64,000 nt of DNA from Phylloscopus collybita. Taxonomy: Eukaryota > Chordata > Aves > Passeriformes > Phylloscopidae. The notes beneath the pieces are model-generated. The model was not told the origin of the DNA. It worked only from the letters and a program-made list of their open reading frames with translations, and made no database searches. The stretch is taken from NCBI GenBank assembly GCA_027886175.1, contig JAJNNQ010000075.1:57101001-57165000 (forward strand). Reading direction: 5' to 3'. This document shows, in pieces, positions 1-13,206 of this stretch (the first letter of the stretch is position 1; every line of letters begins with the position of its first letter). The position numbers were made by a program, and so were the translations under genes.

Positions 1-3000
1 TAAAATGGTTATTTTTTTATTATTTCATAATGGTTGTTTCTATGCAACATTTTAAAAAAATTATGTTTCCTAGTTATTTCAAGGTACTCAAGCCTTCCTT
101 TTCTTCAAAAACTTAAAAAAACCCAAAAACCCTAACACTTTCTCTGGAACAGATGTGATTAATATGACTAGTCACAGATGTTTCCAGTTATATAGGAGGA
201 GTTATTTAGGGAGACAAGTCAAGACTCACCTCTAAAAATCAAATATGGCATTGCCAAAGCAGTCTGCAAACATGAGAAGTATTAGTGTCTAAGTGGCCCA
301 AATGCTTTAAATAAAACAGGCTTTTACTTTTACTCAGTTCCTCATATTCATTTTTTGCATATATTTTTGTGCAAACATGGAATAGAAAACATAAATGATA
401 CACGACTTAATGTACAAATAAAAAATAGCTGATGTCCTCTGCCCCTGTAAAAACCCAATTACAACAACAAAAAAATCCTACAGTGCAGTCAGCCAAATTC
501 TTAGACGAAACCAGAATTTCATCTTTTTTTTTTTCCCTCTGACCTTAATGTTTAAACTATTATTCAGCATAAATAAATCAGCCCAAGACTATTTAGAACC
601 AGGTCTTTCTTGGCAGTTATTTCAACTCATCCCATCTAGTTAACATTAAATTTCCATATCTGGGAAAAGAAATTATATAAATATAACCAGTGGTTTTCAA
701 GGATAATGATGGTGGTACACATCTTTGGCACAAATGTTTAGCTTCAGAAATCAAAAGCAAACTTGCAAGTTTGTGGATTTCCTAAATATATTCTGTTACT
801 CTACTGAGGGAATGCTTAACCTTACTTTCTTTCATATTTTCAGAAGCCATTTGACCGTGCGAATAAAACAAATAAAACCTGCCTGTGCTCTGGTCTGGAT
901 GTCTCACATGACTGTGAAAGCTGTAAACATGTGAAACAAGATTAATAATCCTGATAATTAATGCTTAGATTTCCTGACAAAAGTTCTCAGTAGCTTATCT
1001 GAAGTACTTCCAACTGCATCTCTTGTGGTGCAGATTTTTTCTAGAGAAAGAAATACTTCTGGATTTCTGGGGTTTCATGGGGAAACCAGGTGTTGGGGAG
1101 ATTATTTTCCTTGTTTTTTTGTTTATGACAAACAGTGAATTAACCAATCTCAGGCAATCCAAGTCTTTTAACTTTATAATTTTTGCTTTGATTTTCTTTG
1201 TGTTGAGGGGGAGGGGTTTTGGTTTTGTTTGTTTGCTTGTTTGTTTGTATTGCCACAGCAGATTAATATTAGTGGCAAGTCTCTTCTGTATTGAAACTGT
1301 ATTTAGAATCAGTTCCAGGCATGTTAATGTTTCCTAACTGAGGTTTAAAAAATTCCCACCATTTCACTTTGCCCAGATCTCTATAAAGAGTGTGCCATGT
1401 TACTGTGTCAGCCCACTATTTCTGGTATCAGATGCCATATTAAATAAGCAAATAAATGACTACATAGGCAAGAACATGTATAATCCAAAACCGTCAGCAA
1501 GTTAAGGCCATCACCTTATGGTACTCAGTGTTTCAGCTGATCATTTCCTCACAGAAGTATTTCCCTATTTTTCTATTTGTTCATTCAAAAAGATTCAATT
1601 AGGCAGATACTGGACTCAAGTAGTTCCTTGTCTATTTTAAATGAAGGAATTTAAATATTATCACAAAAAAACCCACACTAAATTCTTAAACAATTAAAAT
1701 CAAAGTGATAATTTTAGATTAATGCTGTCAATGAATGGTAAGAAAACCAAACCCACTCCTTGCATTTACTTGCAATTGACTGATACAAAACTAGTTTTTC
1801 TTAATTACATACAAAAGAGAACAGCACATTTACATTGGTTTTATCCAATACAGAGCATTTTCAATTACTTTTATTTTTCAGTTATAAGCAGTGATTGTCA
1901 TATGTTTGTGGAAAATATAGTTGGTTGTTTGATTTACAAGGACAAATTACTGCCTTTATTTCTCTGCTTTCCAAAAAGTGACTTCCTGTTTCTTGCCTCT
2001 CTGTCTGTAAGACAGAGTGCATCAATAATATTATTTTATAAAATAAATACAGAGAAATATATTTCTGATGTGATAATTTAATAATTATTGTGTTGGAATT
2101 CTGAGTTAAAATAAAAGAAAATGTGACCAAAAACTTTCTCAACTCTTACTCACTACCTCATGCAGGTACCAGGTACCTCCAGCAAAGACTGGAGTTTTGT
2201 AATACAACATAGACATCTTTAATTATATGAAGGAATCAAATAAAAGTAAATCCTCAAAGGAAAACTCCAGTGTAATCCAAGAGATAATCTATTTACAAGG
2301 GAAAGTAAGTTATTAAAACTAAAGGATAATTAAGGAGCAAGCAGATAAACAGCTCTCATCTTTGAGAAAACAAATTTATTGATGAAAATAACAGAATGAT
2401 GTCTCTATGTTCATGTTAAAAAAGCAAAGGCTGAGAATAGGTAACTAGACATATAAATTCCTAGGTAATAGAAGTAGAATAATTTCAGATTGTTGGCATT
2501 TCATTTTGATTCTTATTTGTCTTTTTTCTATTAAGTAAAAAGAGTGTATAGAATTTGCATGCAAATATATTTGCTCATCTACCTCCACCACAGTATAACA
2601 AAGGATTCCTGCACAATTTTTTTCTGCACAAAGTGGAGAAACAGATGGTCACTTGAAGTCACAGAGACTGAGTTGATATTCACACCTGCTCCATAAAAGT
2701 TCAACCCTCCTAACACTGCCATGTAGCATACAGATTAAATCCCAAACAAAAAGTTACTCCTAGAGCAGGAGCTCTAGACCCAGACCGAACCCTGAGGCTG
2801 AACTCTATTCCTACACTGGGTATTTTGCAAGCAAATTCCCCCCTTAGATGTAATCAGATTGACCTTAAGTGATACTAGTAGAGCTATCACGACAAATAAT
2901 TCATTTACCTTATGTCACTGCTCAAAGTCACAAGTCAAATATTTATTTGTATCTTTAGAATGCACTTCCTAGACTCTGTATATTAATATTTCTTATAACT

Positions 3001-5932
3001 AGCAAGGTTATCTATCAGAACCTTTCCATTAACTATTTGTTTTGACAATATAAAGCTGATGGTTTCCTTTCAGGTCTACTTTGTAGCGAGGGCCCCCCAC
3101 CCCTTGTTGGTTTGAGTTAAGCAAGTAGTAGTACCTCCAAACTTTTGAGAGTCTTCCATCTGATGTCACTTAAGCATGGGATTTATGATGATTTCATCAC
3201 CAATTACTTGTGATTTAGATCAAACACTAGAGTGCAGAGAGTCCCAGGGTTCAGGAGAAGCATGTAGGAGCCGTCAGGGCACTGCTCACTAAGGCATCTG
3301 AAAATCTTCCCTGTACAAATGGGGTGTGACCAGTGCAACGGCACCGGCAGCATTTCCTCTTGCTGTGGTCAAATGGTTATTAATAGAACAAGGACAGCTG
3401 CACAGCTTCTAGGTCTATAAAACAAGAAAAGAAACAAAAATACCTCCCAGGCTCTCATGTCTTTTTAACAACATACAGTAATTGTAACTTATATTTTACA
3501 GTTTTAATAAACTAATTGACACCTCTGGCTATTAGATTTTCTCCAAAATAATGATTTGCTTTAGCTTGCCTTTTGAAACCTTGGTAGACATACTTTTCAT
3601 TACAAGATTCAGGAAAAGACAAAAAAGATGAAGAAACTTGTGACTATTTTTGCATTTTCTGATATTCTGCATTAAAGAAACCATGCTTTAATATAACACC
3701 CATTCTGTCTAATCCCCTGTTCTCATCATTGATTTGCTGCAAGATTCTGGGAAGAGTTTTATACACTCTACTGTGTTTAATGTATCCATCTATTGACAAT
3801 AATGATTTTATAATATGGAGTTTCCTATGTACATCCCATGCTGATGGATCCTGTGGCCAGTAGTAGGTTTACAGTTAGGAAGTAACATCTCCTTTTCTGT
3901 GATGGCTACAAATGTGCTGGAAATCACTTGACATCTTGTATTCCCACAAATAAAACACAGCTTTCTATTGTGCATAGTACAATAAGTACTGGAATCAAAA
4001 ATCTTTTACTCTCCTAGATAACTTTTTCCTTCTTTACTACTGCATAATACTTTGCTAATCTGTCTAACATCCAATTCCATGAGGATGCTCTTTACCAGAT
4101 TTTTATGCCGTAAAAGCATAAACCCAATGGCATCTCTGTAGCATAATGCATATTTCATATGAATTTCAAGCAGTTTGAGAAATTAATGTTTAAGATCATT
4201 GGATTAAATGTTCCATGTGAAAACTGAAAGGTTAAAAGATTGCTGATTTTGAACCTTTGTCAAATGAATAGTTGTGAGTAGAATTAAAAAAAATGGTTAT
4301 TTGGTTTGCAAAATTTTGATCTGAAAACTACATTAGAGGTTAATCACATTCAAAATGTGGCAGGCCTGCCTCAAAGTCTAAAAGAGGGGGAAAGAGGACT
4401 ACAGTTTTAAAACAAAAGTGTGATTGCTTTGAATTTCTGAATAATTTCTACTTAAGGAAGAGGTATTTAAAAATAGGGTAAAGAAAAAAGGGGGAAAAAA
4501 AAAGAAAAAAAAAGCTGCTCAATCATAAAACAAAAGCTAGCATCATTAGGAAAAAAACCCACATTAATTAATGAAGAATCACTGAAGCCAAATTTGACTC
4601 AGAAAACATGAAAATTTCAGCTTCTGGTCAAAGCATTACGCTGTTTCCAAACAAAAATCTACTTTGATGTTTTTCTATCTACCTATACTGTCAGAGATTC
4701 AACTACTTCAAGACTTTCAATTACTTTTTTGTTGTAAATAGCAACCAATAAACCAAACAATTGTCAAACTACTCAGTACCTGTGCATCTAGTCTCTTGCC
4801 ATTTTAAAACTAAACGGCAGAGAAGAATATTGTAATATCGAAAATTTCCCTTTTTCTGAGCAGAAAATAGTTTCTAGCTTTTTCTTCTCCGTCTTCCACC
4901 TCCCTTTCCTTCTCCCCTACCTGTCTCTCCTTCCACCCTTCTGTAGATGTGTATTTGTTATAAACTCTTCTCTTACATATTCTTTTCCTCAGTCTGATGA
5001 GAGTCTTGTACATGACCCTGCTAATTACCCAGAAAAACAAGAGTAATGTTTTTCTTCCCCAGATGGAAACCCCACCCAAACTTTCTAAGAACCAAAGTCT
5101 TAGAAAATTTGATTATGTCTCTGATAAATGCAATGATTCAAATTAGTGCTAGTGTCAAATGGAAAACTCATAATGCTGCACTTACTGCCACAAACTTTCC
5201 AGAAATTTCCCAGAAAGTCATTTACATGTACAGAATGTATCCACACTTGACTCAAACTGGGGTCCCTGGTTTATAGCAATGGCATATTTTTCAGAAACTT
5301 TATGTGAGAAATGCTGTTATCCACACAGTGGTAACCCAATAAAAGTAGCTATGTGTCTTCTTCTACCTTTCCAGAATGTATAATGGCCTTGTCTCCATAC
5401 TTCAAGTGTTTCTCTACCTGAATGGCAGGACTTCAATATTTAAAGACTCCCAATCTGCAGAAACTACATTAGAATGGGGCAGCAGAGGGAAACATGAACT
5501 GAGGCTGGTAGTGGACTACATTTAACATTTCACAATAAAAGCCTCTGCTTTCCTGCTACTGTAAAATACTTAAATTCAGAGATTTAATGCCCAGCAGTAA
5601 GGGTGCCAAAAACCTCTATAAATGTTTATGTTAATTAAAAAAAAAAATCATGATTAAATTATCTTATAATCTAGATATTTGGAAAATTGACATTTCTGAA
5701 ATTGGAACATTGACTTTATCTAATTATACCCTCAATACATAGAGTTTCAGAGTTTCAAAGTACTGCTGTACTCCATTCTGCTATTTCAGGATTCACCACA
5801 CTGAAAATGTGACAATAAAACAAGTGAAGTCTTGATAAATCTAATTCAGTTAATGTGAAATCTGTGTAAAAAAAGGAGAGGTGACAATCCATGATTTTCT
5901 TAGTAAATTTAACATATGCTTTCAGTGTCTGA

Positions 5933-5967
5933 ATATGTATATATATACACACATATATATATATATT
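5933..5967. repeat. (TA)n-rich microsatellite
   Basis: Alternating TA and CA dinucleotides form an interrupted microsatellite in A+T-rich DNA. No functional implication is seen. Confidence 0.85.
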
Positions 5968-8350
5968 CAACAAATGATCAAGAGTTAATCTGATTGTATG
6001 AACATGTTGCTTTCCAAAATGAGAGAGTAGCTGTTTATATACAAAGAAATAAACAAACAAAACCCCACCCTACACCATTTACCTACTAGAAGCAAGGTGC
6101 AAGAGCTAACCTAGCCGACCAGAAAGCAGAGTAATTTGGGGGGTGTGGTGGGTTACAAAACATATGCCTGATGCAGATTTTTTATCTTAGGCAGCTGCTT
6201 TCAGACACATGTAGTATATGAGAATTCTCGTTACAAAATTTAATTTTGGATGTTAAAAAAAATAAATTTTAAAAAAATGGTTTTCCCATTACTGAAATTC
6301 TTACCTGCCCTTAGAAGAAAATTATATTTTTAGTGTGGCATCTCCTTTAGAAAATATCAGGCTACAAAAAGTAAATTATACCAGTGAGGTATTTAATTAC
6401 ACTTACTCAGGAAACTGTCTAAACCACAAGAATAGTATTTGGTATAAATCAGCCAGATTAAATCCATCTGTCTGAAAATTTTCCTCTTAAGCTTGACTTT
6501 CATTGTACAAGTAGTCAAAATAACCTTTGCAAATGAAACTGGCTGTCAAGTATCATTACAGGCATAATCTTACTAAATTAATTTCTTCTTGTTGATCTTC
6601 TTTTTGTGTGCTGTTTTCAAAAAATTTAATCTATGGTTTAAAACAAACAAATAAACACACAAACAAACAAAACTCCAGCCTTTTATCTTAAAATAAAGGA
6701 GCTATAATTTTCAAGAGTTACAGAAGCACTTGCTAGTGTAATTCTTGCAAAAGGAAATTGGCAGAGGCCATACCACATGTCATTCATTTAAAAATTCAGG
6801 ATTATGCTGTAAAGAATGCTTTTAAATTATGATTTTATAGAACAGAGATTGTCGTGAGAGAGATTCTTTCAGTGATAAAGATCCAAGCCAGATATGACAG
6901 CTCTAAACAAAAAGCATCTGCTATGTGATAAGCAAACTAAATTAACATCACCTGTTGTCATTCCAAGGGCTGTATTGGGATCTAAAAGACCATTAAGTGA
7001 TAATCATTTTAAATATGTAGGGTTTTTACTCTTTAATGTCTTTTTAAATGTTTTTCAAAGTTATTCCTCTTTAGATAAAAACTCCAACTAACATTTGATT
7101 TGAACTAATATTATAACCAAGAGAATTTATTCAGAGAGAGAAACCATTAAGCATAGAAACTTAAATGGAAATGAAGCTTACTTAGCTACCTGTGGTATTG
7201 TCTGTTTCTGGTGCTTTTATTTAGTGGAAATAGTGATCACATGTCAAATCAACTGAGAGAAAAAATCGTGATACTGGTTAATAGATATGTATTTAGTAGA
7301 CATCAAAGTGCAAATTTGAGGACTTCTGGCTGAAGTAACTTAAAGGCTTCTCTGCACTGTCTTTGTAGAGATAAAACATAAAATCAAAGTACTATGAAAT
7401 TACCTCTTCCAGCTCAACATTTGCAAATGTCTTGGATGCAACAGAGAAATTCCAGAAAACGGAAAGCAACCAAAGTCGACTAAGTTGGGATACTTTGTGT
7501 ACATTGTGACTATGAATCTCAAGAAGTAATACTAAAAGATGTGCTAAGTGGGCTCCGGAAGTTGTTCACCATGCCTAAACTATGATTTGTCAACAATATT
7601 CCCAGTTAGCCTATGATTCAGCTAACAAGTGGTAAAACTAACACTATGAACTCTTAGAATGAAATAGAATTTTTTCCCTGTGGAAGTAAAACAAAACAAA
7701 ACAAAACCAAACCAAAAACAACACACCACAAACGGACAGACACATTAAAATATTCTTATGGGCCATCTCTCTTTAGTACTCCAAATAAAAGTTTTCCTCC
7801 AGTGGAAGATTTTTATCATCAGTAAAAATCATAGTGACACTTAGGAAATTATTTTTGCATTATCTGGAAAGCTAATCACTTTGTTCTGTCTTTTACTTTA
7901 GTGACCATTTCTAATCTTCGTGTTTTCAAGACCATTATCTTGTATTAAGCCTCATATGTTGAAGACCAATTGTGGTAACATTGGTTTTAAACTAATTCCT
8001 AATCCATGTTTATCACTTGAAAAATGACTACATATATGCAAAAGTAAGAGCCTGTAAGAGAGGAAATATTTCTGGGGATATAAAGATCAAGAGAAGTTTA
8101 TCACTGAGCTTCTATATGGTTTCAGGACTTCTTCCCATTTTTGCATATTGCCAAACTGACCCATTTCCAGTAAAGTCTGCCTCTGTATGTGGAGAGCTGA
8201 GACTGTGCTCTGGTGAATCTGTTGACACTCACATACTTTCACCACTGAATATTTTATTTTAAAGCAGGCTAGGAAAGAGGCTAGAAGTTATGAGCCCAAA
8301 TCCAGGTCCACTGAGTGGTTTTGCTTATAGAAAACTCTTGCTTATATCAT

Positions 8351-8404
8351 CATATATATTCATATATACATATATATGTGTGTGCACATACATATATATA
8401 TATT
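8351..8404. repeat. (TA)n/(TG)n compound microsatellite
   Basis: TA dinucleotides are interrupted by a short TGTGTGTGCACA block. The tract is imperfect, so it is probably old and only moderately variable. Confidence 0.85.
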
Positions 8405-11400
8405 TAGGAACAAGAAGGATGATCTTGCACTGAAAAATCACAATTTTTTTTTTTTTAAGTAGCACATGTTCTGTCTGCAGCTGAATAGAGAAATATGAAA
8501 ATGATGTTACGATGTGCAGCAGTACCACAAACCTTTTGTCTAATTTGTTTTTGCTCCAGTTATGAGTCCTGAACAACAGAAAAAGAAACCCAGATTAATT
8601 GGGCAAATATTATTATTACTTTTACAATTAATTTCAGCAGGATGTATTTTGAACTAAATTGAATTATTTTGCCTATTGCAAAATAACTAGAGATGGTTTG
8701 ATGTGTTTAGAAAAAACCCCCCAAAACCATGAAAACATCCTCTATATGTGTCACCACCCTGAATACTTTTTCTATGTTTTCACTTGGAAAATGATTTAGT
8801 TTAAATTCATTTATGTGGTTTCAGTTTATTTCAGTGTTCAGGTTTGCTTTTTTTCCCACCATTGACATGCCTCATCTCAAAAACATAACTAGACCTGTCA
8901 TGTGTCACCAAATCAAGATGAAAATATTTTCTATATTTATCTGTGTAATTACCTAATACCACTACACTAGTAAATCATTGCATGAGTAAATAATGTTTTA
9001 AAAATCCAAAACCAAAATAAAACAAGAAAAAGCAGTGAATTTAAAAAACCCCATATATGTTAAGGTGATTTTAGTGCAATTGAGATGTGCTAGAACAAAA
9101 GTTAGCCTTGGAACTGGCTAAAAAGATGATATTAAAATTTCAAAGAGAATTTTAAATTTTCTCCTACTTTGAAAAAAATTAGCAGGTTTCTATGATTCTA
9201 TTTTGGGAACGAAATAATACACTTGGGGTGGGGTGTGGGGGTAATGGCTCCTTGTGGTGGTTTGGTTGTTTTTACTATTGTGGGATATTTTCCCAAGTCT
9301 AAAAAATGGGAAAAATAAGAATGAAAGAACAATTTGGAAATTCATAGAGCTAGGTTCTGACTGAATATGCTAGGGAAGATGCTGGGATTTAGGGCGGGGG
9401 GGTTTTGTTGTTTGTTGTTTTTGTTTGGTCGTGGTGGGTTTAAATTTTTAGCTCTTAGAGTAAATGTAGATTGTTACTGGGAATATTAGATTTTAACAGT
9501 TGTTTGCAATTATCTTTTCTCAAAACAAGGCAAAAAACTTATTGTACATTTCTAATACTATATACAAACCAAAAAAAGTCCCTGAAAATTATCACCAAGA
9601 GGAAGAAAATAAAAATTGCGTAATGATTTGCTTAAAATGTTTCCAGTCAAGATGATCTTATCAGTGACCTTTCAAGGGATCTGTTCTCAATTATTTACTG
9701 TATGTTAAGCTAAGACATAAAGAACAAATCCTCTTATGTTTCCCCCCTAGTATTAGTTCACAGCATCAAGATTTGCAAGACCAAGCCTTGCACATATAAC
9801 AAATAGTTAAAAATAAAAACTCAGAGAAGTGTATTTATTTAACTGCTTCATTCTTTATTGTGTTTATTTCAATGACTTGCATGAATTATTCAGTATGCTT
9901 TAGGGTAGCCTAGAGAAAATGTTTTCTTTTAAGAAGCTTATTTCTCAGACATTCTTTTAAGTGAGTTAGATGGCAACAAAGTTTTAGAAACTATATCTAT
10001 AAATATGGAATGATTTTTTTAAAACTAACTCTTTCAAAAGTAAGCAATACTGTATTAATATGAAAAGACAATCAGAACTCTTGACCTAAACTCTTTCTTT
10101 TTTTTAATTGTCTCAGCAGAATTCACTTCAGTCAAAGATTATTTTCGTGTCTAGAACCAATTTCTGCTGGAAGACTGAGAGAACACTGTTGGTGAGTGCA
10201 ATACAGCACAATTGCTTCAATTTATGCCAAGTATCATATTGGCCAAAAAAACTCTCTAGCAGTAAGCAACCCATGTAAAAATACATTGAAATTCACCTTG
10301 GAATACAGTTGATATTTGTATCCCTTTTGTCCAGGAAAAGGAAAAGATATCCAAGAATTTTAAGTGTTGCCCAACAACATTTGCAGTTAAGACTATAATT
10401 GAGTGTACAAAGAAAAGTCAGAACATTTTAACATGCTTCTTAAACATTTTCAATTTTTTCTTTCATAACTCATAATCATGGCACATTTCTATTGTGTTGC
10501 CTAACAAATATACACTTTTACACTTACAACATTTTCTTATTAATTTTATATACCTGAAATCTTATCAATCTAAAACATCAGAAGAGAGAATTCAAAGCGA
10601 TTACCTCTACAGATAAAAGTGATCATATATTTTCATTTTAGAGCTGGTCTCTTGAAAGGTAATTTTGGTATTGATCTAAGACTTAACCTCAGAAAAGTCC
10701 TGTTCATGCAAGAAACTAGTGAAGTTTCAGGGTTTAACTAATTCCATTATGATATTGGCTTTTTAAAATCCATGAAGTCTTGATTCAGGTTTGGTTTATC
10801 AAGCTCTTTTTTCTTACCTCTTATTTTATCTGAGAAAACTCATAGTTTAGACTCTCTCTGACACATTACCTAACAGGTTTGACAAAGGAATGAACATTTT
10901 CCTTCAAATATATAATAGTACTGTGGAAAACACAGAGCCATCAAGCCCCCCTTGCCTTTAGCTATTTATTTATTAAGAAAAGCATGGACTGAACAGGCAT
11001 TACTGACTCCCAGAGCTGCTTTCTACAAGATGTACGTACAAGTTCATTTTCTTATGTCAAAGGACAGGAAAAATCATATTCAGTGTGAACTAAGTGTACA
11101 GGCATTCACTGCTGGCTCAGATCCAGGGAATGAAGATCTTCAAGTCCACCCTTGGCTAAACCCAGAAAGATCCTGGTCTTTGTGACACACTGGGTAGCAA
11201 GGGGAAACTTTTGCAAAAACAAATTTAAACCCTTCGGCAAAATCTTGAACTTGTGACTTCATTCTTATGAGTGCATCTGTCTGTATATGAAATTGATCTA
11301 TTTTTATGACACTTTTTTATGTAGCTGATTTATTCAGAATTTTTTCCTCCGGTTTGCTTACAATTGATGCTTATCTCAGTTCTTCACTTTCGATAGTGTC

Positions 11401-12768
11401 CCATAAATCCTACCAAAGTAGCTTGTTTCCAGATGCTGTGGCATGCCTAGTCTCACTTCAATCAAAACATTAAATGTTCTGCATGAACATGTAAAACTCT
11501 AACATATCAAGATACAAACTAACATAATTAGTTATTAATTCAATTCAAGTTAATTCTCTCACAGAGACCTCTCTCTGAACACAGAGGTCTTCACAAGCCT
11601 GATGTAAATAGCAGAATATTAACTCATAAGGACTAACTTTTAGATAGCTGAACAAAGGAATTTGTATCTTATGGGTTAGCAATATTAATTTGGCAAACAT
11701 CACAAATATTAACATAATAATTTTTATGTTATTTACTTTTATTTAAGCCTACATTCAATAGATGTCTCTGCCTTAAAAGTACTACCATCCGAGTTTTTAT
11801 TTCATGCAACCCCCAGACAAAAAAATGTAACTGAACTGAAACTTCATCAGTAAAATTCTCTCCTCTGCTCTAAGAATTTTCAAGACAAATGCAATAGACT
11901 TGACTCCACAATAATCAGCTAATTTTTTCTACTGTCACCATAGTGCATGAAGTCTTTACACATTAAGGTTCACAGTTCTTAAATAAGATTTGCAAGTTGC
12001 AAACGTCTAGTTATGAATTCATGAGCTGAAAATGTGCAGTCATAAAATTTACCATACCCACAGCTCAACATTTACAATGCATGAATTAGAGGAGATTTAT
12101 GAAGTTGTACAGTAGTCTTGAGCAGGTGGTGTCAATGGTCAATCTCGCTGAACGTTGGACATTTTTTTTATATACTTCAAGAAGGTGTATAATTCAGTGA
12201 AGGATGTAAGAGTGTTTTCAAGTACCTTAGGATGCAAACACAGGCTCAGGTGTATCTTTCTTATTATCATGATAAAAACATGACCAAACAGTTTGAAGCA
12301 GAGTTCTATTTTTCTCTAACACGTAGCCTCAAGAAATCCTGTTCCTGGTGAGATCACTGACTTTAACAACCAGTGGTTGTAATGGTTCATACAGCTTGCC
12401 AGCTGACTGAGAGTGAAATAGACTTTGTCTCTTTCACCATAACACTCCCTCAAGCCAGCAAGTCCATCAGATACACCACACCTAATGACTGATAAAAGCG
12501 CACTTTCAATCTTGCCATCTTCCCAGTGTTGCTAAGGTCACTAAATCCCTATTGTCAAACAATTCATTCTTATTAATACTGACTCCCTGACATCACAATA
12601 ATGTTCCATGTAATACCTCAAGAGGAGAGTTTCCAACACTAGACATGACAGTGTTCTTCAGAAAACTGAACTGTTCCTGGACATTGCTCTTGGAAAAGTC
12701 GAAAAGAACAATATGTGGCAATAAACCCTGTTTTAGTTTCGTTTTCTTTTCAAAATAGGTGGCCATAT

Positions 12769-13202
12769 TGATGCCTTGGGAAGGTGACTTGAAACAGAGA
12801 CAGGACAGAGCTAGAGAATAAAGTAGGTATTTATTGAAAGGCCTCTTGGACACACCTTGAGCAGCACAGGAGCCTGACCAGGGCTACACCCACGGTGGAA
12901 AAAGAACGGTCACAAAATGGCCAGTCACAAGGTCTTACATTTTTATTAGTTTTGGTTCATTTGCATATTGGGGTTTAATTGTCCAACTACAGCTTCAGGT
13001 TGTGAGGTCCCATCCTTCTTCTTCCTCCCTTCAGTCCACCATTGTCTATGCTTTTGGACCTGAAAGTTGTCCTTGGCCTTCAGCAGAAAAGGATTTGCTT
13101 GGTCTACCTACGCTGTGAAGAGAGCTTACTAGCACTTACTCAGAATACACCCCTAGGCAGCAAAGAATCTGAAAAACATGAAATCAAAAACTTAAGACAT
13201 CA
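12769..13202 (-). mobile_element. Solo LTR, ERV1-like, minus orientation
   Basis: A 434-bp block whose two ends are imperfect inverted repeats: TGATGCCTTGGG on the left, and the complement of TGATGTCTTAAG on the right. This gives the TG...CA ends of a retroviral LTR. Both flanks carry ATAT (12765-12768 and 13203-13206), a possible 4-bp target duplication as in gammaretrovirus-like ERV1, although a 4-bp match in A+T-rich DNA is weak. Read on the minus strand, AATAAA (complement of 12830-12835) lies about 65 bp from the 3' end, so R and U5 are short and the element is oriented minus. The wording CAATAAATACCTACTTTATT resembles common songbird LTRs from memory. No internal retroviral sequence is adjacent, so this is a solo LTR. 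A 63-codon frame at 13042 is a by-product. Confidence 0.8.
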
Positions 13203-13206
13203 ATAT

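Larger units (their letters stand above)
1..12764. other. A+T-rich non-coding stretch, no gene seen
   Basis: This 12.8-kb stretch carries only short open frames (up to about 120 codons) without recognisable domains or convincing splice borders. I see no CR1, LTR or SINE signature. It has (TA)-rich tracts near 5.94 kb and 8.35 kb, a C/T-rich tract at about 4851-4945, and A-rich or AAAAC-like runs near 4.49 kb and 7.69 kb. A slightly GC-richer patch at 3.24-3.42 kb could be conserved non-coding sequence, but nothing in it identifies a gene. Best read as intron or intergenic DNA. Confidence 0.7.

Noticed and set aside
3331..3360. Short plus-strand frame beginning at 3319 with a CxxCxGxG-like motif reminiscent of DnaJ zinc fingers
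   Set aside because: A single motif copy in a 33-codon frame, with no acceptor-like border and no further repeats. Real DnaJ domains have four such motifs.
9187..9202. TTTCTATGATTCTATTTT resembling a CR1 terminal repeat
   Set aside because: Only one short unit, with no CR1-like sequence on either side. Probably chance.
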